DNA of 46,207 bases from Candidatus Aminicenantota bacterium (lineage in GTDB: Bacteria > Acidobacteriota > Aminicenantia > Aminicenantales > UBA8522), in contig JAFNEO010000038.1 in the NCBI GenBank assembly GCA_017886205.1, positions 1-46,207 of the forward strand. Direction: 5' to 3'. The translations under genes were made by a program, and so were the position numbers. Shown here piece after piece: positions 33,621-42,365 of this stretch. The stretch's first letter is position 1; each line of letters starts with the position of its first letter. Below the pieces are notes generated by a model that searched no databases, was not told where the DNA came from, and saw only the letters and a list, made by a program, of their open reading frames with translations.

Positions 33621-34199
33621 ATGGAAATCCAGAGAAAGGTCAAGTACGAAGAGGAGCTGGACCGGACGTTCTCGGAAGTCATCAAGACCATGTCCGGGGA
33701 CAACGAGCTCGATCACTGCATCCAGTGCGGGACCTGCAGCTCCTCCTGCCCGATGTCCGTGTACATGGACTATCCGCCGCGCAAAATCATCGCCCTGGTC
33801 AAGAACGGGTTCAAGGACGAGGCCCTGCGGAGCTTCACCATCTGGCTCTGCCCTTCCTGTTACACCTGCCAGGTGCGCTGTCCCGCCAAGATCAAGATTA
33901 CCGACGTCATGTATGCGCTCAAGCGGCTGGCCATCCAGGAAAAGGTCTATCCGTCCCGGTTCTCCATCCCCGTGCTCGATCGGGAGATGTCCAAGATGAT
34001 CGCCAAAAACGGCCGGAACTCCGAACTCTGGGTGGTCCTCAAGCTCTACCTCAAATCCAGGAAACCGCTCGGTCTGCTTAAGATGGCCCCCATGGGGCTG
34101 AAGCTGATGAAGACGGGCCGGATGAGCCTCAAGAAGGAATCGATCAAGGATAAGAAACAGCTCCGGACTCTTTTGAAAGCCTTGAAGGAGGAAGCCTGA
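33621..34199 (+). CDS. hdrC: Heterodisulfide reductase subunit C (HdrC-like)
   Basis: A 192-aa cytoplasmic iron-sulfur protein that passes electrons from HdrA to HdrB. Two [4Fe-4S] motifs are seen: Cys33/36/39/43 (CIQCGTCSSSCP) and Cys77/80/83/87 (CPSCYTCQVRCP). The start at 33621 has AGGAGG 5 nt upstream; the frame is open upstream to 33546 but that part is not homologous. Its stop overlaps the hdrB ATG by one base. It lacks a membrane anchor, so it is HdrC and not HdrE-linked. Confidence 0.92.
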   Translation: MEIQRKVKYEEELDRTFSEVIKTMSGDNELDHCIQCGTCSSSCPMSVYMDYPPRKIIALVKNGFKDEALRSFTIWLCPSCYTCQVRCPAKIKITDVMYALKRLAIQEKVYPSRFSIPVLDREMSKMIAKNGRNSELWVVLKLYLKSRKPLGLLKMAPMGLKLMKTGRMSLKKESIKDKKQLRTLLKALKEEA

Positions 34200-35083
34200 T
34201 GAGCGGGTATGTCTATTATCCCGGATGTTCCCTGAAAGGCAATGCCAAGCATTACGAAGAATCCATCCTTCCCGTCTTCAAAGAGATCGACTTGCCGCTC
34301 GAGGAACTCGAGGACTGGAACTGCTGCGGCGCGACCGCCTATTTTTCCGTCGATGACAGAATGGCCGCCGCCATCTGCGGCCGCAACCTTTCGCTGGCCG
34401 AAAAGATGCAAAAAGACATTATCGCTCCCTGCGCCGGCTGCTTCCTGACCCTCAAAAAATCGAACAAATTCCTGGCTGGAGGCAGCGAGAAGGCACGGAA
34501 AATCCTCGGCGCCCTGGACAAAGCGGGCTGTAGCTACGGCGGAAAAGTCGACGTCAAGCACCCCTTGCAGGTGCTCGTCCAGGAGGATATTCTCGAGAGG
34601 ATCAAAGCCAGGGTGACGCGCCCGCTCGCCGGACTCAAGGTCGCCTGCTATTACGGTTGTCAGCTTGTGCGCCCCTTCACCGACTTCGATGATCCCGACT
34701 ATCCCATGACACTTGACAGGCTCATGGCCGCGATCGGGGCCGAGCCGGTCGACTACTCGGCGAAGACCCGCTGCTGCGGCGGGTCGCTGACGGGGACCAT
34801 CGAGGAGGTCGGCCTGCGCCTCAACTATATTCTTCTTAAAGAGGCCAAGAAAAAAGGCGCCGACGTCATCGCCACCATCTGCCCGCTCTGCCAGTTCAAC
34901 CTGGAGATCCTTCAGGACAAGATGGTTAAAAAGTACAAAGACGACATCACCATACCTATCCTTTACTTCAGCCAGCTCCTCGGGCTGGGCCTGGGGCTAT
35001 CCAAGAACACCCTCGGTTTCTCCCGCTCGATCATCGACCTCAAGCCGATGTGGGGGAAAATCGAGAACGGAGGACGGAGATGA
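34199..35083 (+). CDS. hdrB: Heterodisulfide reductase subunit B (HdrB-like)
   Basis: The 294-aa catalytic subunit that reduces a disulfide or related acceptor through noncubane [4Fe-4S] clusters. It contains two CCG domains: the first with Cys10, Cys42-Cys43 (DWNCCGA) and Cys78/Cys81 (APCAGC); the second with CYYGCQLVRP, RCCGGSLTG and CPLCQFN. All cluster cysteines expected for an active HdrB are present. Non-methanogens lack CoM-S-S-CoB, so the physiological substrate is unknown. It overlaps both neighbours (1 bp with hdrC, 4 bp with hdrA-N). Confidence 0.92.
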   Translation: MSGYVYYPGCSLKGNAKHYEESILPVFKEIDLPLEELEDWNCCGATAYFSVDDRMAAAICGRNLSLAEKMQKDIIAPCAGCFLTLKKSNKFLAGGSEKARKILGALDKAGCSYGGKVDVKHPLQVLVQEDILERIKARVTRPLAGLKVACYYGCQLVRPFTDFDDPDYPMTLDRLMAAIGAEPVDYSAKTRCCGGSLTGTIEEVGLRLNYILLKEAKKKGADVIATICPLCQFNLEILQDKMVKKYKDDITIPILYFSQLLGLGLGLSKNTLGFSRSIIDLKPMWGKIENGGRR

Positions 35084-35931
35084 GCCAGAACGGTCAACCT
35101 CGAATCGGAGTTTTTATCTGCCACTGCGGGACGAACATCGCCGGCAAAGTCAACGTTTCCGAAGTCGTCGATTTTGCCTCCCGCCTGGACAACGTCGTCG
35201 TCTCCAAAGAGTACAAGTTTATGTGCTCCGACCCGGGACAGGAACTCATCAAGCAGAGCATCAAGGAGAAGGACCTCAACCGGGTCGTGGTCGCCTCCTG
35301 TTCACCCCTGATGCACGAGCCGACCTTCCGGGGGGCCATTTCGGAGGGAGGGCTGAATCCTTTCTTTTTCCAGATGTCCAACATCCGCGAGCAGGTCTCC
35401 TGGGTCACGGAGGACCCCGAAAAGGCGACCAAGAAGGCCAAGGCCCTGATCTCCGCCGCCGTGCGGCGAGTGGCCCTCCATGACCCTCTGATCAAGAAGG
35501 AGGTCCCCGTCCGGCCCGAGGTCCTGATCGTCGGCGGCGGCATCGCCGGCATCCACGCCGCCCTGACTTATGCCAACTCCGGAAAAAAGGTCTATCTCGT
35601 CGAAAAGCAGTCGTCGATCGGCGGCCACATGTCCCTGCTCGACAAGACCTTCCCCACGCTCGATTGCTCGGCCTGCATCCTTACCCCCAAGACGAGCGAG
35701 GTGGGAAAACACCCAAACATCGAGCTCCTGACCTGGAGCGAAGTGGAGGAGATCTCCGGGTATGTCGGCAACTTCAAGGCCAAGATCCGCAAGAAGGCCC
35801 GCTACGTGGACATAGACAAATGCAACGGCTGCGGGGCTTGCTGGGAAAACTGCCCGACCACCATAACCCCCTCAGAGCGGGTCATCCGGAAGGGCGAGGT
35901 GATCATCAAGAGGGTCGAAAAAGGAAACTAG
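35080..35931 (+). CDS. N-terminal half of HdrA (split flavin subunit)
   Basis: Only 283 aa, against about 650 for full HdrA. It has the HdrA N-terminal domain (VFICHCGTNIAG, YKFMCSDPGQ, ASCSPLMHE), the FAD Rossmann motif LIVGGGIAGIHAA (about 149-161), the conserved GGHMSLLDKTFPTLDCSACI and a first [4Fe-4S] motif (Cys248/251/254/258). It then ends cleanly, before the second cluster of the inserted ferredoxin domain, the C-terminal FAD part and the terminal ferredoxin. Those missing parts are found in the protein at 42366-44123. The start at 35080 overlaps the hdrB stop (ATGA). No frameshift or degraded downstream remainder is seen, so this is a true split. Confidence 0.88.
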   Translation: MSQNGQPRIGVFICHCGTNIAGKVNVSEVVDFASRLDNVVVSKEYKFMCSDPGQELIKQSIKEKDLNRVVVASCSPLMHEPTFRGAISEGGLNPFFFQMSNIREQVSWVTEDPEKATKKAKALISAAVRRVALHDPLIKKEVPVRPEVLIVGGGIAGIHAALTYANSGKKVYLVEKQSSIGGHMSLLDKTFPTLDCSACILTPKTSEVGKHPNIELLTWSEVEEISGYVGNFKAKIRKKARYVDIDKCNGCGACWENCPTTITPSERVIRKGEVIIKRVEKGN

Positions 35932-35942
35932 GTTCGACGGAG

Positions 35943-36761
35943 ATGAAACTCAGGGATATCCGGCAGATGCTCGAGGCCGAAATCATCAGTGGGGAGGAGC
36001 TCCTGGATGTGGAGATCGAACGGGCCGGGGCCTCCGACTTGATGAGCGACGTTCTGGCCTTCGGCAAACCCGGACTGCTCTTGATCACCGGGCTGTCCAA
36101 CGCCCAGAGCGTCCGGACGGCGAGCATCATCGGCGCCAAGGCGATTGTCTATGTCCGGGGAAAGAAACCGGACAAGGAAGGTGCTGAGCTGGCCGTCCAG
36201 AAGAAGATCCCGATCCTCTCCACGAAGTTCCTGATGTACCGGACCTGCGGCCTCCTCTTCAGCAGCGGCCTGCACGGGATTACCGACCTGCCCGGTTCGG
36301 AGAGGGCCATCGGCAGGAGCGAGGAGAGCGCGTTCGTCCAGGAATTCGGGATCGTCGGAGGCGATTTCAGCCGAGCGGGGACCGTCTCCCTAAAGATTAT
36401 GGAAATGCTCAAGGAGGTCGGCATCGACCCGGCCGTGGTCAGCCGGGCCTCGATTGCCGCCTACGAGGCGGAGATGAACGTCGTCATGTATGCGCGAAAA
36501 GGGACTTTCACTCTCTCCCTCACCCCGGCCGCTATCCAGATGATCGTGGCCGACGAAGGTGCCGGCATCCCCGACGTCGAACTGGCTATGCAGGAGGGGT
36601 ATTCCACCGCCACCGAGGAGATGCGGGAGATGGGCTTCGGGGCTGGGATGGGGCTCCCCAACATCAAAAGAAACTCCGACCGGCTCGAGATCCATTCGGA
36701 GGTGGGCAAAGGGACGCGGCTGGCCATCTCCATTGACCTGAAACAGAGCAAAAGCGTATGA
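35943..36761 (+). CDS. DRTGG domain fused to a histidine-kinase-like ATPase
   Basis: A 272-aa protein. Residues about 1-115 form a DRTGG-type domain (ASDLMSDVLAFGKPGLLLITG). About 130-272 form a GHKL ATPase of the RsbW/anti-sigma type, with an N-box-like EAEMNVVMYA, G1 DEGAGIPD, and GFGAGMGLPNIKRNSD (G2). There is no phosphoacceptor histidine, so it is not a classical sensor kinase. Similar genes accompany trimeric bifurcating [FeFe]-hydrogenase loci, where they are thought to be regulatory. The next gene overlaps its stop by 4 bp. Confidence 0.82.
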   Translation: MKLRDIRQMLEAEIISGEELLDVEIERAGASDLMSDVLAFGKPGLLLITGLSNAQSVRTASIIGAKAIVYVRGKKPDKEGAELAVQKKIPILSTKFLMYRTCGLLFSSGLHGITDLPGSERAIGRSEESAFVQEFGIVGGDFSRAGTVSLKIMEMLKEVGIDPAVVSRASIAAYEAEMNVVMYARKGTFTLSLTPAAIQMIVADEGAGIPDVELAMQEGYSTATEEMREMGFGAGMGLPNIKRNSDRLEIHSEVGKGTRLAISIDLKQSKSV

Positions 36762-38047
36762 GCCAATATTATCATTCGATCCGCTTTGACGCCGCCAAGT
36801 GCGACGGCCGGATGAAGTGCCTGCGGGTTTGCCCAACCCAGGCCATCCGGGTGCGCGGCGGCAAGGCCCGGATGATCGAGGAACGCTGTATCGACTGCGG
36901 CGAATGCATCAACGCCTGCCCTAAGGGCGCCATCGTTCCCCTGACCGACCCCTTCGGCGAGCTGACCCGTTTCCGGCACACGGTCGCGATTCCATCTCCG
37001 GCCCTCTACACCCAGTTCGGCCGGGAGATCCTGCCGGACAAGATCCTGGCCGGTCTCAAGAAGCTGGGCTTCGACGACGCCTTCGACCTAGCCTCTACCT
37101 GCGGCGAGGTGAGCTTCGCCATCCAGGAATACCTGCGCGAGTACAAAGGCCCGAGGCCCCTCATCTCCAACGCCTGCCCGACCGTCGTCCGCCTTCTCCA
37201 GGTCAAGTATCCTGACCTCGTAGATCTCATCCTACCCATCAACACTCCCCGCGAGATCGCGGCCAAGGACATCAAACAAAAGAAATCCAAGCAGTTCGGC
37301 CTGGCCGAGAAGGAGATCGGGGCATTCTACATCACGCCCTGTCCGGTCAAGATGATCTCCATTAAACAGCCGGCCGAGAAAGGAAAATCCCACCTCGATG
37401 GGGCGCTCTCCATTTCCAACATCTACGGTCCACTCCGCTCCGCCATGGAGAGCGTCGAGAGGGAGAGCTACCGCAAGGCCCTGGAGAGCATCTGCATCCT
37501 GGGCATCGGCTGGGCCATGGTCGGAGGGATGAGCCGGACGCTGCGCCTCCGCAGCTCCCTGGCCGTCTCGGGGCTGCCTGAGATCATCCGGGTCTTCGAC
37601 GACATCGCGCGGGGGAAGCTCAGGGATATCGACTTCATCGAGGCCTACTCCTGCGGCCAGGGATGCTGCGGGGGATCGCTGACCGTGGAGAACGTCTACA
37701 GTTCCCACAACAAGATTCTCAAGCTCATCGAGGCCCTGGAGTTCGAAAAGATCAAGGCCTGTCCCGATATCCGCGAAGTCCGCCGGCTGTACGCCGAGAA
37801 CTACTTTAGCCTGGAGAGGAAGATCGAGCCGCGGCCTCTCACCCCCCTCGACCCGGACCTGAGCCAGGCGATCAGGAAACGGAAAGAAAAGGCGGAGATC
37901 TACGAGTCCCTTCCCAAGATCGACTGCGGCGCCTGCGGGTCGCCCGATTGCCTGACCTTTGCCGAAGACGTGGTCATGGACCAAGCCCGCTTTGAAGAAT
38001 GCGTCTTGATAAGGATAAAACACTATGAAAGTCAAAGAAATCGTTGA
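36758..38047 (+). CDS. Sensory-type [FeFe]-hydrogenase-like protein (HydS-like)
   Basis: A 429-aa protein: N-terminal ferredoxin region, a hydrogenase large-subunit C-terminal domain, and a C-terminal four-Cys FeS domain (Cys390/393/398/415). The H-cluster ligands appear conserved: Cys140 (SNACP), Cys195 (TPCPVK), Cys299 and Cys303 (SCGQGCC). The surrounding residues differ from catalytic enzymes: Ala139 replaces the proton-relay Cys, Thr193 and Ser298/Tyr297 replace the usual Met contacts; Lys198 is kept. The first ferredoxin motif has Arg18 in place of one Cys (C15, C21, C25), while the second (Cys44/47/50/54) is complete. These changes match putative sensory hydrogenases. Whether an H-cluster is assembled depends on HydEFG, which is not in this window. 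Confidence 0.75.
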   Translation: MSQYYHSIRFDAAKCDGRMKCLRVCPTQAIRVRGGKARMIEERCIDCGECINACPKGAIVPLTDPFGELTRFRHTVAIPSPALYTQFGREILPDKILAGLKKLGFDDAFDLASTCGEVSFAIQEYLREYKGPRPLISNACPTVVRLLQVKYPDLVDLILPINTPREIAAKDIKQKKSKQFGLAEKEIGAFYITPCPVKMISIKQPAEKGKSHLDGALSISNIYGPLRSAMESVERESYRKALESICILGIGWAMVGGMSRTLRLRSSLAVSGLPEIIRVFDDIARGKLRDIDFIEAYSCGQGCCGGSLTVENVYSSHNKILKLIEALEFEKIKACPDIREVRRLYAENYFSLERKIEPRPLTPLDPDLSQAIRKRKEKAEIYESLPKIDCGACGSPDCLTFAEDVVMDQARFEECVLIRIKHYESQRNR

Positions 38048-38366
38048 CAAGTTCGACTTCAAGGTCTTGACGGCCCCGGACAGGCTGGACGTTGAGGTGA
38101 GCGGCGGCTACGCCAGCGACCTGCTCAGCGATGTCATGGCCAACAGCCGGCCGGGCAACATCTGGATCACCCTCCAGACCCATCAGAACATCATCGCCGT
38201 AGCCAAGCTGAGGAGCCTGGCGGCGATCGTTCTGGTCAACAACCGTACCCCCGACGCGGAGACCTTGAAGAGCGCTGAGGCAGAGCACGTTCCCCTGCTC
38301 TCGACCGGCGATCCGGCGTTCAAGATCAGCGGGAAACTGTATGTCCGGTTGGGGCTAAAGGACTAG
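38025..38366 (+). CDS. Stand-alone DRTGG domain protein
   Basis: A 113-aa protein consisting of one DRTGG domain (VEVSGGYASDLLSDVMANS, then NIIAVAKLRSLAAIVLVNN). It resembles the N-terminal domain of the fusion protein at 35943-36761. It overlaps the end of the hydrogenase-like gene by 23 bp, indicating coupled translation. Biochemical role unknown; DRTGG domains are thought to bind ligands or mediate contacts. Confidence 0.8.
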   Translation: MKVKEIVDKFDFKVLTAPDRLDVEVSGGYASDLLSDVMANSRPGNIWITLQTHQNIIAVAKLRSLAAIVLVNNRTPDAETLKSAEAEHVPLLSTGDPAFKISGKLYVRLGLKD

Positions 38367-38372
38367 CGAATA

Positions 38373-39113
38373 GTGAAAGCTTTCCGGGCGGACCTCCACA
38401 TCCACACCTGCCTCTCCCCCTGTGCGGAGCTGGAGATGTCGCCCCGTGGAATCATCCGGACGGCCAGCGAGAAGGAAATCGACATCCTCGGAGTCTGCGA
38501 CCACAACTCCGCCGAGAACGTGTCGGCCATGCGCGATGCGGCCAGGCCCTTTCGGATCTCGGTTCTCGCCGGGATGGAAGTCACTTCCCAGGAAGAAGTC
38601 CACGTGCTGGGCCTCTTCGACAGTCTGGACTCAGCCCTGGGTCTCCAGGAAATCGTGTACGCCCATCTCCCCGGAGAAAACGACGAAGACGCCTTCGGGC
38701 TGCAGCCGGTCGTCAATGAGCAAGGAGAAGTCCTCCGCTTCAACGAAAAGCTCCTGATCGGCGCCACCACGCTGGCCCTTGAGGAGGTGGTCTCGCTCAT
38801 CCGCTCTCATGGCGGGCTGGCCATCGCTTCGCACATCGACCGCGAGGGCTTTAGCATCATCGGCCAGCTGGGGTTCATTCCCGATGGGCTTCCCCTGGAC
38901 GCGTTGGAAACCTCTCCGGCCATGCCGGTGGAAACGGCGCGACAGAAGTTCGGTTCGCGTCTGCCGCTGACTCCTGCCTCCGACGCCCATCGCCTGGAAG
39001 AGATCGGCCGAGCCTCGACGTCCTTCTGGCTCGTCGAGGGGACGGTGGCCGAGATCAGGAAGGCCCTGGTCCGGCAAGACGGGCGAAAGGTCATGAACGG
39101 GGAAGAAGCATGA
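38373..39113 (+). CDS. PHP-domain metal-dependent phosphoesterase
   Basis: A 246-aa PHP-family hydrolase. Metal-binding motifs: DLHIHTCLSPC (residues 7-17), GVCDHNSAEN, AGMEVTSQEEVHVLG, ASHIDREG and the C-terminal SDAHRLEEIG. Substrates of such proteins are nucleotides or nucleic-acid phosphates; the true one here is unknown. The start is GTG 38373, 6 bp after the DRTGG gene. The DRTGG-PHP-ATPase order recurs next to bifurcating hydrogenases, which suggests a shared signalling task. Confidence 0.85.
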   Translation: MKAFRADLHIHTCLSPCAELEMSPRGIIRTASEKEIDILGVCDHNSAENVSAMRDAARPFRISVLAGMEVTSQEEVHVLGLFDSLDSALGLQEIVYAHLPGENDEDAFGLQPVVNEQGEVLRFNEKLLIGATTLALEEVVSLIRSHGGLAIASHIDREGFSIIGQLGFIPDGLPLDALETSPAMPVETARQKFGSRLPLTPASDAHRLEEIGRASTSFWLVEGTVAEIRKALVRQDGRKVMNGEEA

Positions 39114-39676
39114 GAGACTTGTCGCTGCACATTCTCGACATCGCCGAGAACTCGATCGAGGCGCGGGCCGCCCGGATCGAGATCCGGCTGGAAGAAAACA
39201 GCGACCTCGGCCTGCTTATCCTCGAGATCATCGACGACGGCGTCGGCATGGATGAGGAGATGGCGAACCGGGCCCTAGACCCGTTCGTGACGACCAAGAC
39301 GACGCGCCGGTTCGGACTCGGCCTTCCGCTCCTGGACCAGGCGGCCAGAGCCGCCAACGGAAGGCTCACCCTCGAGTCCAAACCCGGCGGAGGAACCCGG
39401 GTCCGGGCGGTCTTCGAACTTGGCCACATCGACCTCAAGCCCCTCGGCGACATCGCCCAGACTCTGGCCACACTCATCATGGGCCACCCGGAAGTTGACA
39501 TCATCTATCAGCACAAGGTTGATCGCTCCAAATACGCGCTCGACACCCGGGAAATCAAAGCCCAGCTCGCCGGCCTCCCCATCGAGTCGCCGGAAGTCAT
39601 CTCCGTCCTCAAAAAGAACATCAAGGAAGGCTTAGACCAACTAAGGAGGGAAAATGAACCAAGGCAAAGTCACTGA
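39110..39676 (+). CDS. Histidine-kinase-like ATPase (GHKL), probably regulatory
   Basis: A 188-aa protein with an ATP-binding domain in about residues 1-110: N box HILDIAENSIEA, G1 IDDGVGMDEE, F box DPFVTTKTTRRFGLGLPLLDQ and G2-like GGGTRV. The C-terminal ~75 residues are not recognised. It has no phosphoacceptor helix or sensor domain. It overlaps the PHP gene (ATGA) and the downstream nuoE-like gene (23 bp), tying the regulatory block to the redox subunits. Confidence 0.8.
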   Translation: MRDLSLHILDIAENSIEARAARIEIRLEENSDLGLLILEIIDDGVGMDEEMANRALDPFVTTKTTRRFGLGLPLLDQAARAANGRLTLESKPGGGTRVRAVFELGHIDLKPLGDIAQTLATLIMGHPEVDIIYQHKVDRSKYALDTREIKAQLAGLPIESPEVISVLKKNIKEGLDQLRRENEPRQSH

Positions 39677-40109
39677 GATTCTCACCAAGTACCAGGCCGA
39701 CGAAAGCGCCCTGATCGCCATCCTCCAGGATATCCAGGAGGAGTACAGCTACCTGCCCAAGTCCGTGCTCGTCCAGGTTTCCAAAGAGCTCAACGTCCCC
39801 CTGAGCCGCGTCCTCAGCCTGGCGACATTCTTCAAGGCGTTCAGCCTCAAGCCCAAGGGAAAACATCCGGTCCACGTCTGCCTGGGGACAGCCTGCCACG
39901 TCCGGGGCGCCCAGCGTGTCCTGGAGAAGTTCGAGCGCGAGCTGGGGATCAAGTCCGGCGAGACCTCGGCCGACCAGGAGTTCAGCCTGGACGCCGTGCG
40001 CTGTGTCGGCTGCTGCGGGCTGGCTCCTGTGGTTCAGGTCGGGGAAGAAGTCCACGGGAAGATCACCCAGACCAAGGTGGCCGGGGTGATCAAGAAATAC
40101 AAGCAATGA
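39654..40109 (+). CDS. NuoE / HydC-like [2Fe-2S] subunit
   Basis: A 151-aa thioredoxin-fold ferredoxin. The helical N terminus (residues 1-70) and the [2Fe-2S] ligands CLGTAC and CVGCC match the 24-kDa subunit of complex I and HydC of bifurcating hydrogenases. It connects the NADH/FMN subunit with the rest of the complex. GGAGGG precedes ATG 39654. Confidence 0.92.
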   Translation: MNQGKVTEILTKYQADESALIAILQDIQEEYSYLPKSVLVQVSKELNVPLSRVLSLATFFKAFSLKPKGKHPVHVCLGTACHVRGAQRVLEKFERELGIKSGETSADQEFSLDAVRCVGCCGLAPVVQVGEEVHGKITQTKVAGVIKKYKQ

Positions 40110-40119
40110 GGAGGTCGAG

Positions 40120-40509
40120 ATGCCCAAGCTCACTCTCGAAGAACTGGCCAAGATCCGGGAAAAGACCAAGCGCCTGACGACCATTCGGGAGGGGGGCGAA
40201 TACCGCGCCAAGGTCTGTGTCCACATGGGAACCTGCGGGATCGCGGCCGGCGCGCGCTCCATCATGAACGCCCTGATGAAAGAGCTCGAGGAGCGGGCGC
40301 TCGGCGACGTCCTCCTGACCAACTCCGGCTGCGCCGGCCTGTGCAGCCGCGAGCCCATGGCGACGGTGGAGGTGGCCGGGCAGGCGCCGGTCAAGTATGT
40401 CGACCTCACCGAGAAAAAGATCAAAGAAATCTTTGAGAAGCACGTGCTGGGCGGTCGGATCGTCACCGAATACGCGCTCGGCATCGGCAGCGAGAAGACC
40501 GATTTCTAA
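40120..40509 (+). CDS. Thioredoxin-like [2Fe-2S] ferredoxin
   Basis: A 129-aa protein with an N-terminal helix and a thioredoxin-like [2Fe-2S] domain: VCVHMGTCGIAAGA and NSGCAGLCSREP give four cysteines. It resembles the HydD-type small subunit found between HydC and HydB in several bifurcating hydrogenase operons. It is flanked by short spacers (10 and 12 bp) with GAGG ribosome binding sites. Confidence 0.88.
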   Translation: MPKLTLEELAKIREKTKRLTTIREGGEYRAKVCVHMGTCGIAAGARSIMNALMKELEERALGDVLLTNSGCAGLCSREPMATVEVAGQAPVKYVDLTEKKIKEIFEKHVLGGRIVTEYALGIGSEKTDF

Positions 40510-40521
40510 GGAGGGCCGAGC

Positions 40522-42354
40522 ATGACAGAAGCCGCTAAAGAAAAGGCCTTTCGGGTTCACCTGATGGTCTGCGCCGGAACGGGCTGCGTCTCCAATCACT
40601 CCTTCGAGATCAAGGAGGCTCTGGAAAAAGAGATCAAGAAACTGGGACTTGACAACGAGGTGCTGGTGGTCACGACCGGCTGTAACGGTTTCTGCGAGCG
40701 GGGCCCTCTGCTCGTCGTCCAGCCGGGAAACATCTTCTATCAGCAGCTGACGGTCAAGGACGTCCCCCACCTGGTCGAGGAGCATCTCCTCAAGGGACGG
40801 CCGGTCAAGAAGCTCATGTACACGCCGCCCAAGGAAAAGACTCCCATCCCGGTCCTGAGCGATATCGATTTCTTCAGGAAACAGGTCCTCATCGCCCTGC
40901 GCAACCGCGGCCTGATCGACCCGGAGAAGATCGATGAGTACATCGCCCGCGACGGCTATGTGGCCATGGGCAAGGCTCTGACCCAGATGACTCCCGAAAA
41001 GATCATCGCCGAGATCACGATTTCGGGCTTGCGGGGACGGGGAGGCGCGGGCTTCCCCACCGGGCTCAAGTGGCAGATGGTCCGAAACGCAGTGAGCGCC
41101 AACGGCGGGGCCAAATACCTGATCTGCAACGGGGACGAGGGCGACCCGGGCGCCTTCATGGACCGGAGCATCCTCGAAGCCGACCCGCACTCGGTCATCG
41201 AAGGGATGCTGATCGGGGCCAAGGCCGTGGGCGCAACCCAGGGTTTTGTCTACGTGCGGAACGAGTACCCCCTGGCCATCAAACGGATGACCATCGCCCT
41301 GGAGCAAGCGCGCGCTTACGGCCTGCTGGGCCAGGACATCCTGGGCACGGGCTTCGACTTCGACATCAAGATCGTCCGGGGAGCGGGCGCCTTCGTCTGC
41401 GGCGAGGAAACGGCCCTGATCGCCTCGGTCGAGGGCCGGTTGGGCGAGCCGCGTACGCGTCCTCCCTATCCCGCCCAGAGCGGGTTGTGGGGCCAGCCGA
41501 CCGGCATCAACAACGTCGAGACCTGGGCCAACGTCCCGTCCATTATCGCTCGCGGAGCCAAGTGGTATGCGTCCATCGGCACGCCAACGAGCAAAGGGAC
41601 CAAGGTGTTCTCGCTGGTCGGCAAGATCAACAACACCGGCCTCGTCGAGGTCCCCATGGGAATCACCCTGCGCGAGATCATCTATGATATCGGGGGCGGG
41701 ATACCCGGCGGCAAGGCCTTCAAGGCCGTCCAGACCGGAGGCCCGTCGGGAGGATGCATCCCCAAGGAGCAGCTGGACCTGCCCATCGACTACGAAAGCC
41801 TGACCCAGGCCGGGTCGATGATGGGGTCGGGCGGCATGGTGGTCATGGACGAGGACACCTGCATGGTCGATGTCGCCCGCTACTTCCTCTCCTTCACCCA
41901 GGACGAGTCCTGCGGCAAGTGCACGCCCTGCCGGGAGGGGACCAAAGCCATGCTGGACATCCTGACCAGGATCACCGAGGGCAAGGGGACCGAGGAGGAC
42001 CTCAGCCTCCTCCAGGACATGGCACTCGCCGTCAAGGATTCGGCGCTCTGCGGGCTGGGCAAGACGGCACCCAACCCTGTGCTGACGACTATGCGGTATT
42101 TCCTAAACGAATATGAGACGCACATCCGGGACAAGAAATGTCCGGCCCACGTCTGCCGCCAGCTCAACGTCTACACCATCGACGAAGAACGCTGCCTCAA
42201 CAAAGGCAAGGGCTGTGACCTCTGCCGCCGCAACTGCGCGTCCGACGCCATCCAGGGCGCCAAGAACGAAGCCCACCGCATCGACCAGTCCAAGTGCATC
42301 AAGTGCGGCGTCTGTTTCGACGTCTGCAACTTCGGCGCCGTCAAGGTGGACTAA
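40522..42354 (+). CDS. NuoF / HydB-like NAD(H)-binding flavoprotein
   Basis: A 610-aa subunit that binds FMN, NAD(H) and FeS clusters. In order: an N-terminal thioredoxin-like [2Fe-2S] domain (VCAGTGCVSN, TTGCNGFCERGP), the NuoF core with glycine-rich NADH motif LRGRGGAGFPTGLKW and FMN motif CNGDEGDPGAFMDR, the GAGAFVCGEETALIASVEG block, the [4Fe-4S] motif ESCGKCTPCREG, and a C-terminal pair of [4Fe-4S] motifs (CLNKGKGCDLCRRNC and CIKCGVCFDVC). This is the HydB architecture of trimeric bifurcating hydrogenases, larger than complex I NuoF. Confidence 0.94.
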   Translation: MTEAAKEKAFRVHLMVCAGTGCVSNHSFEIKEALEKEIKKLGLDNEVLVVTTGCNGFCERGPLLVVQPGNIFYQQLTVKDVPHLVEEHLLKGRPVKKLMYTPPKEKTPIPVLSDIDFFRKQVLIALRNRGLIDPEKIDEYIARDGYVAMGKALTQMTPEKIIAEITISGLRGRGGAGFPTGLKWQMVRNAVSANGGAKYLICNGDEGDPGAFMDRSILEADPHSVIEGMLIGAKAVGATQGFVYVRNEYPLAIKRMTIALEQARAYGLLGQDILGTGFDFDIKIVRGAGAFVCGEETALIASVEGRLGEPRTRPPYPAQSGLWGQPTGINNVETWANVPSIIARGAKWYASIGTPTSKGTKVFSLVGKINNTGLVEVPMGITLREIIYDIGGGIPGGKAFKAVQTGGPSGGCIPKEQLDLPIDYESLTQAGSMMGSGGMVVMDEDTCMVDVARYFLSFTQDESCGKCTPCREGTKAMLDILTRITEGKGTEEDLSLLQDMALAVKDSALCGLGKTAPNPVLTTMRYFLNEYETHIRDKKCPAHVCRQLNVYTIDEERCLNKGKGCDLCRRNCASDAIQGAKNEAHRIDQSKCIKCGVCFDVCNFGAVKVD

Positions 42355-42365
42355 GGAGGGAATAG

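Noticed and set aside
35664..35942. Extended start of the DRTGG-ATPase gene inside hdrA-N
   Set aside because: The frame is open upstream but the text is a shadow of HdrA; the natural start is ATG 35943.
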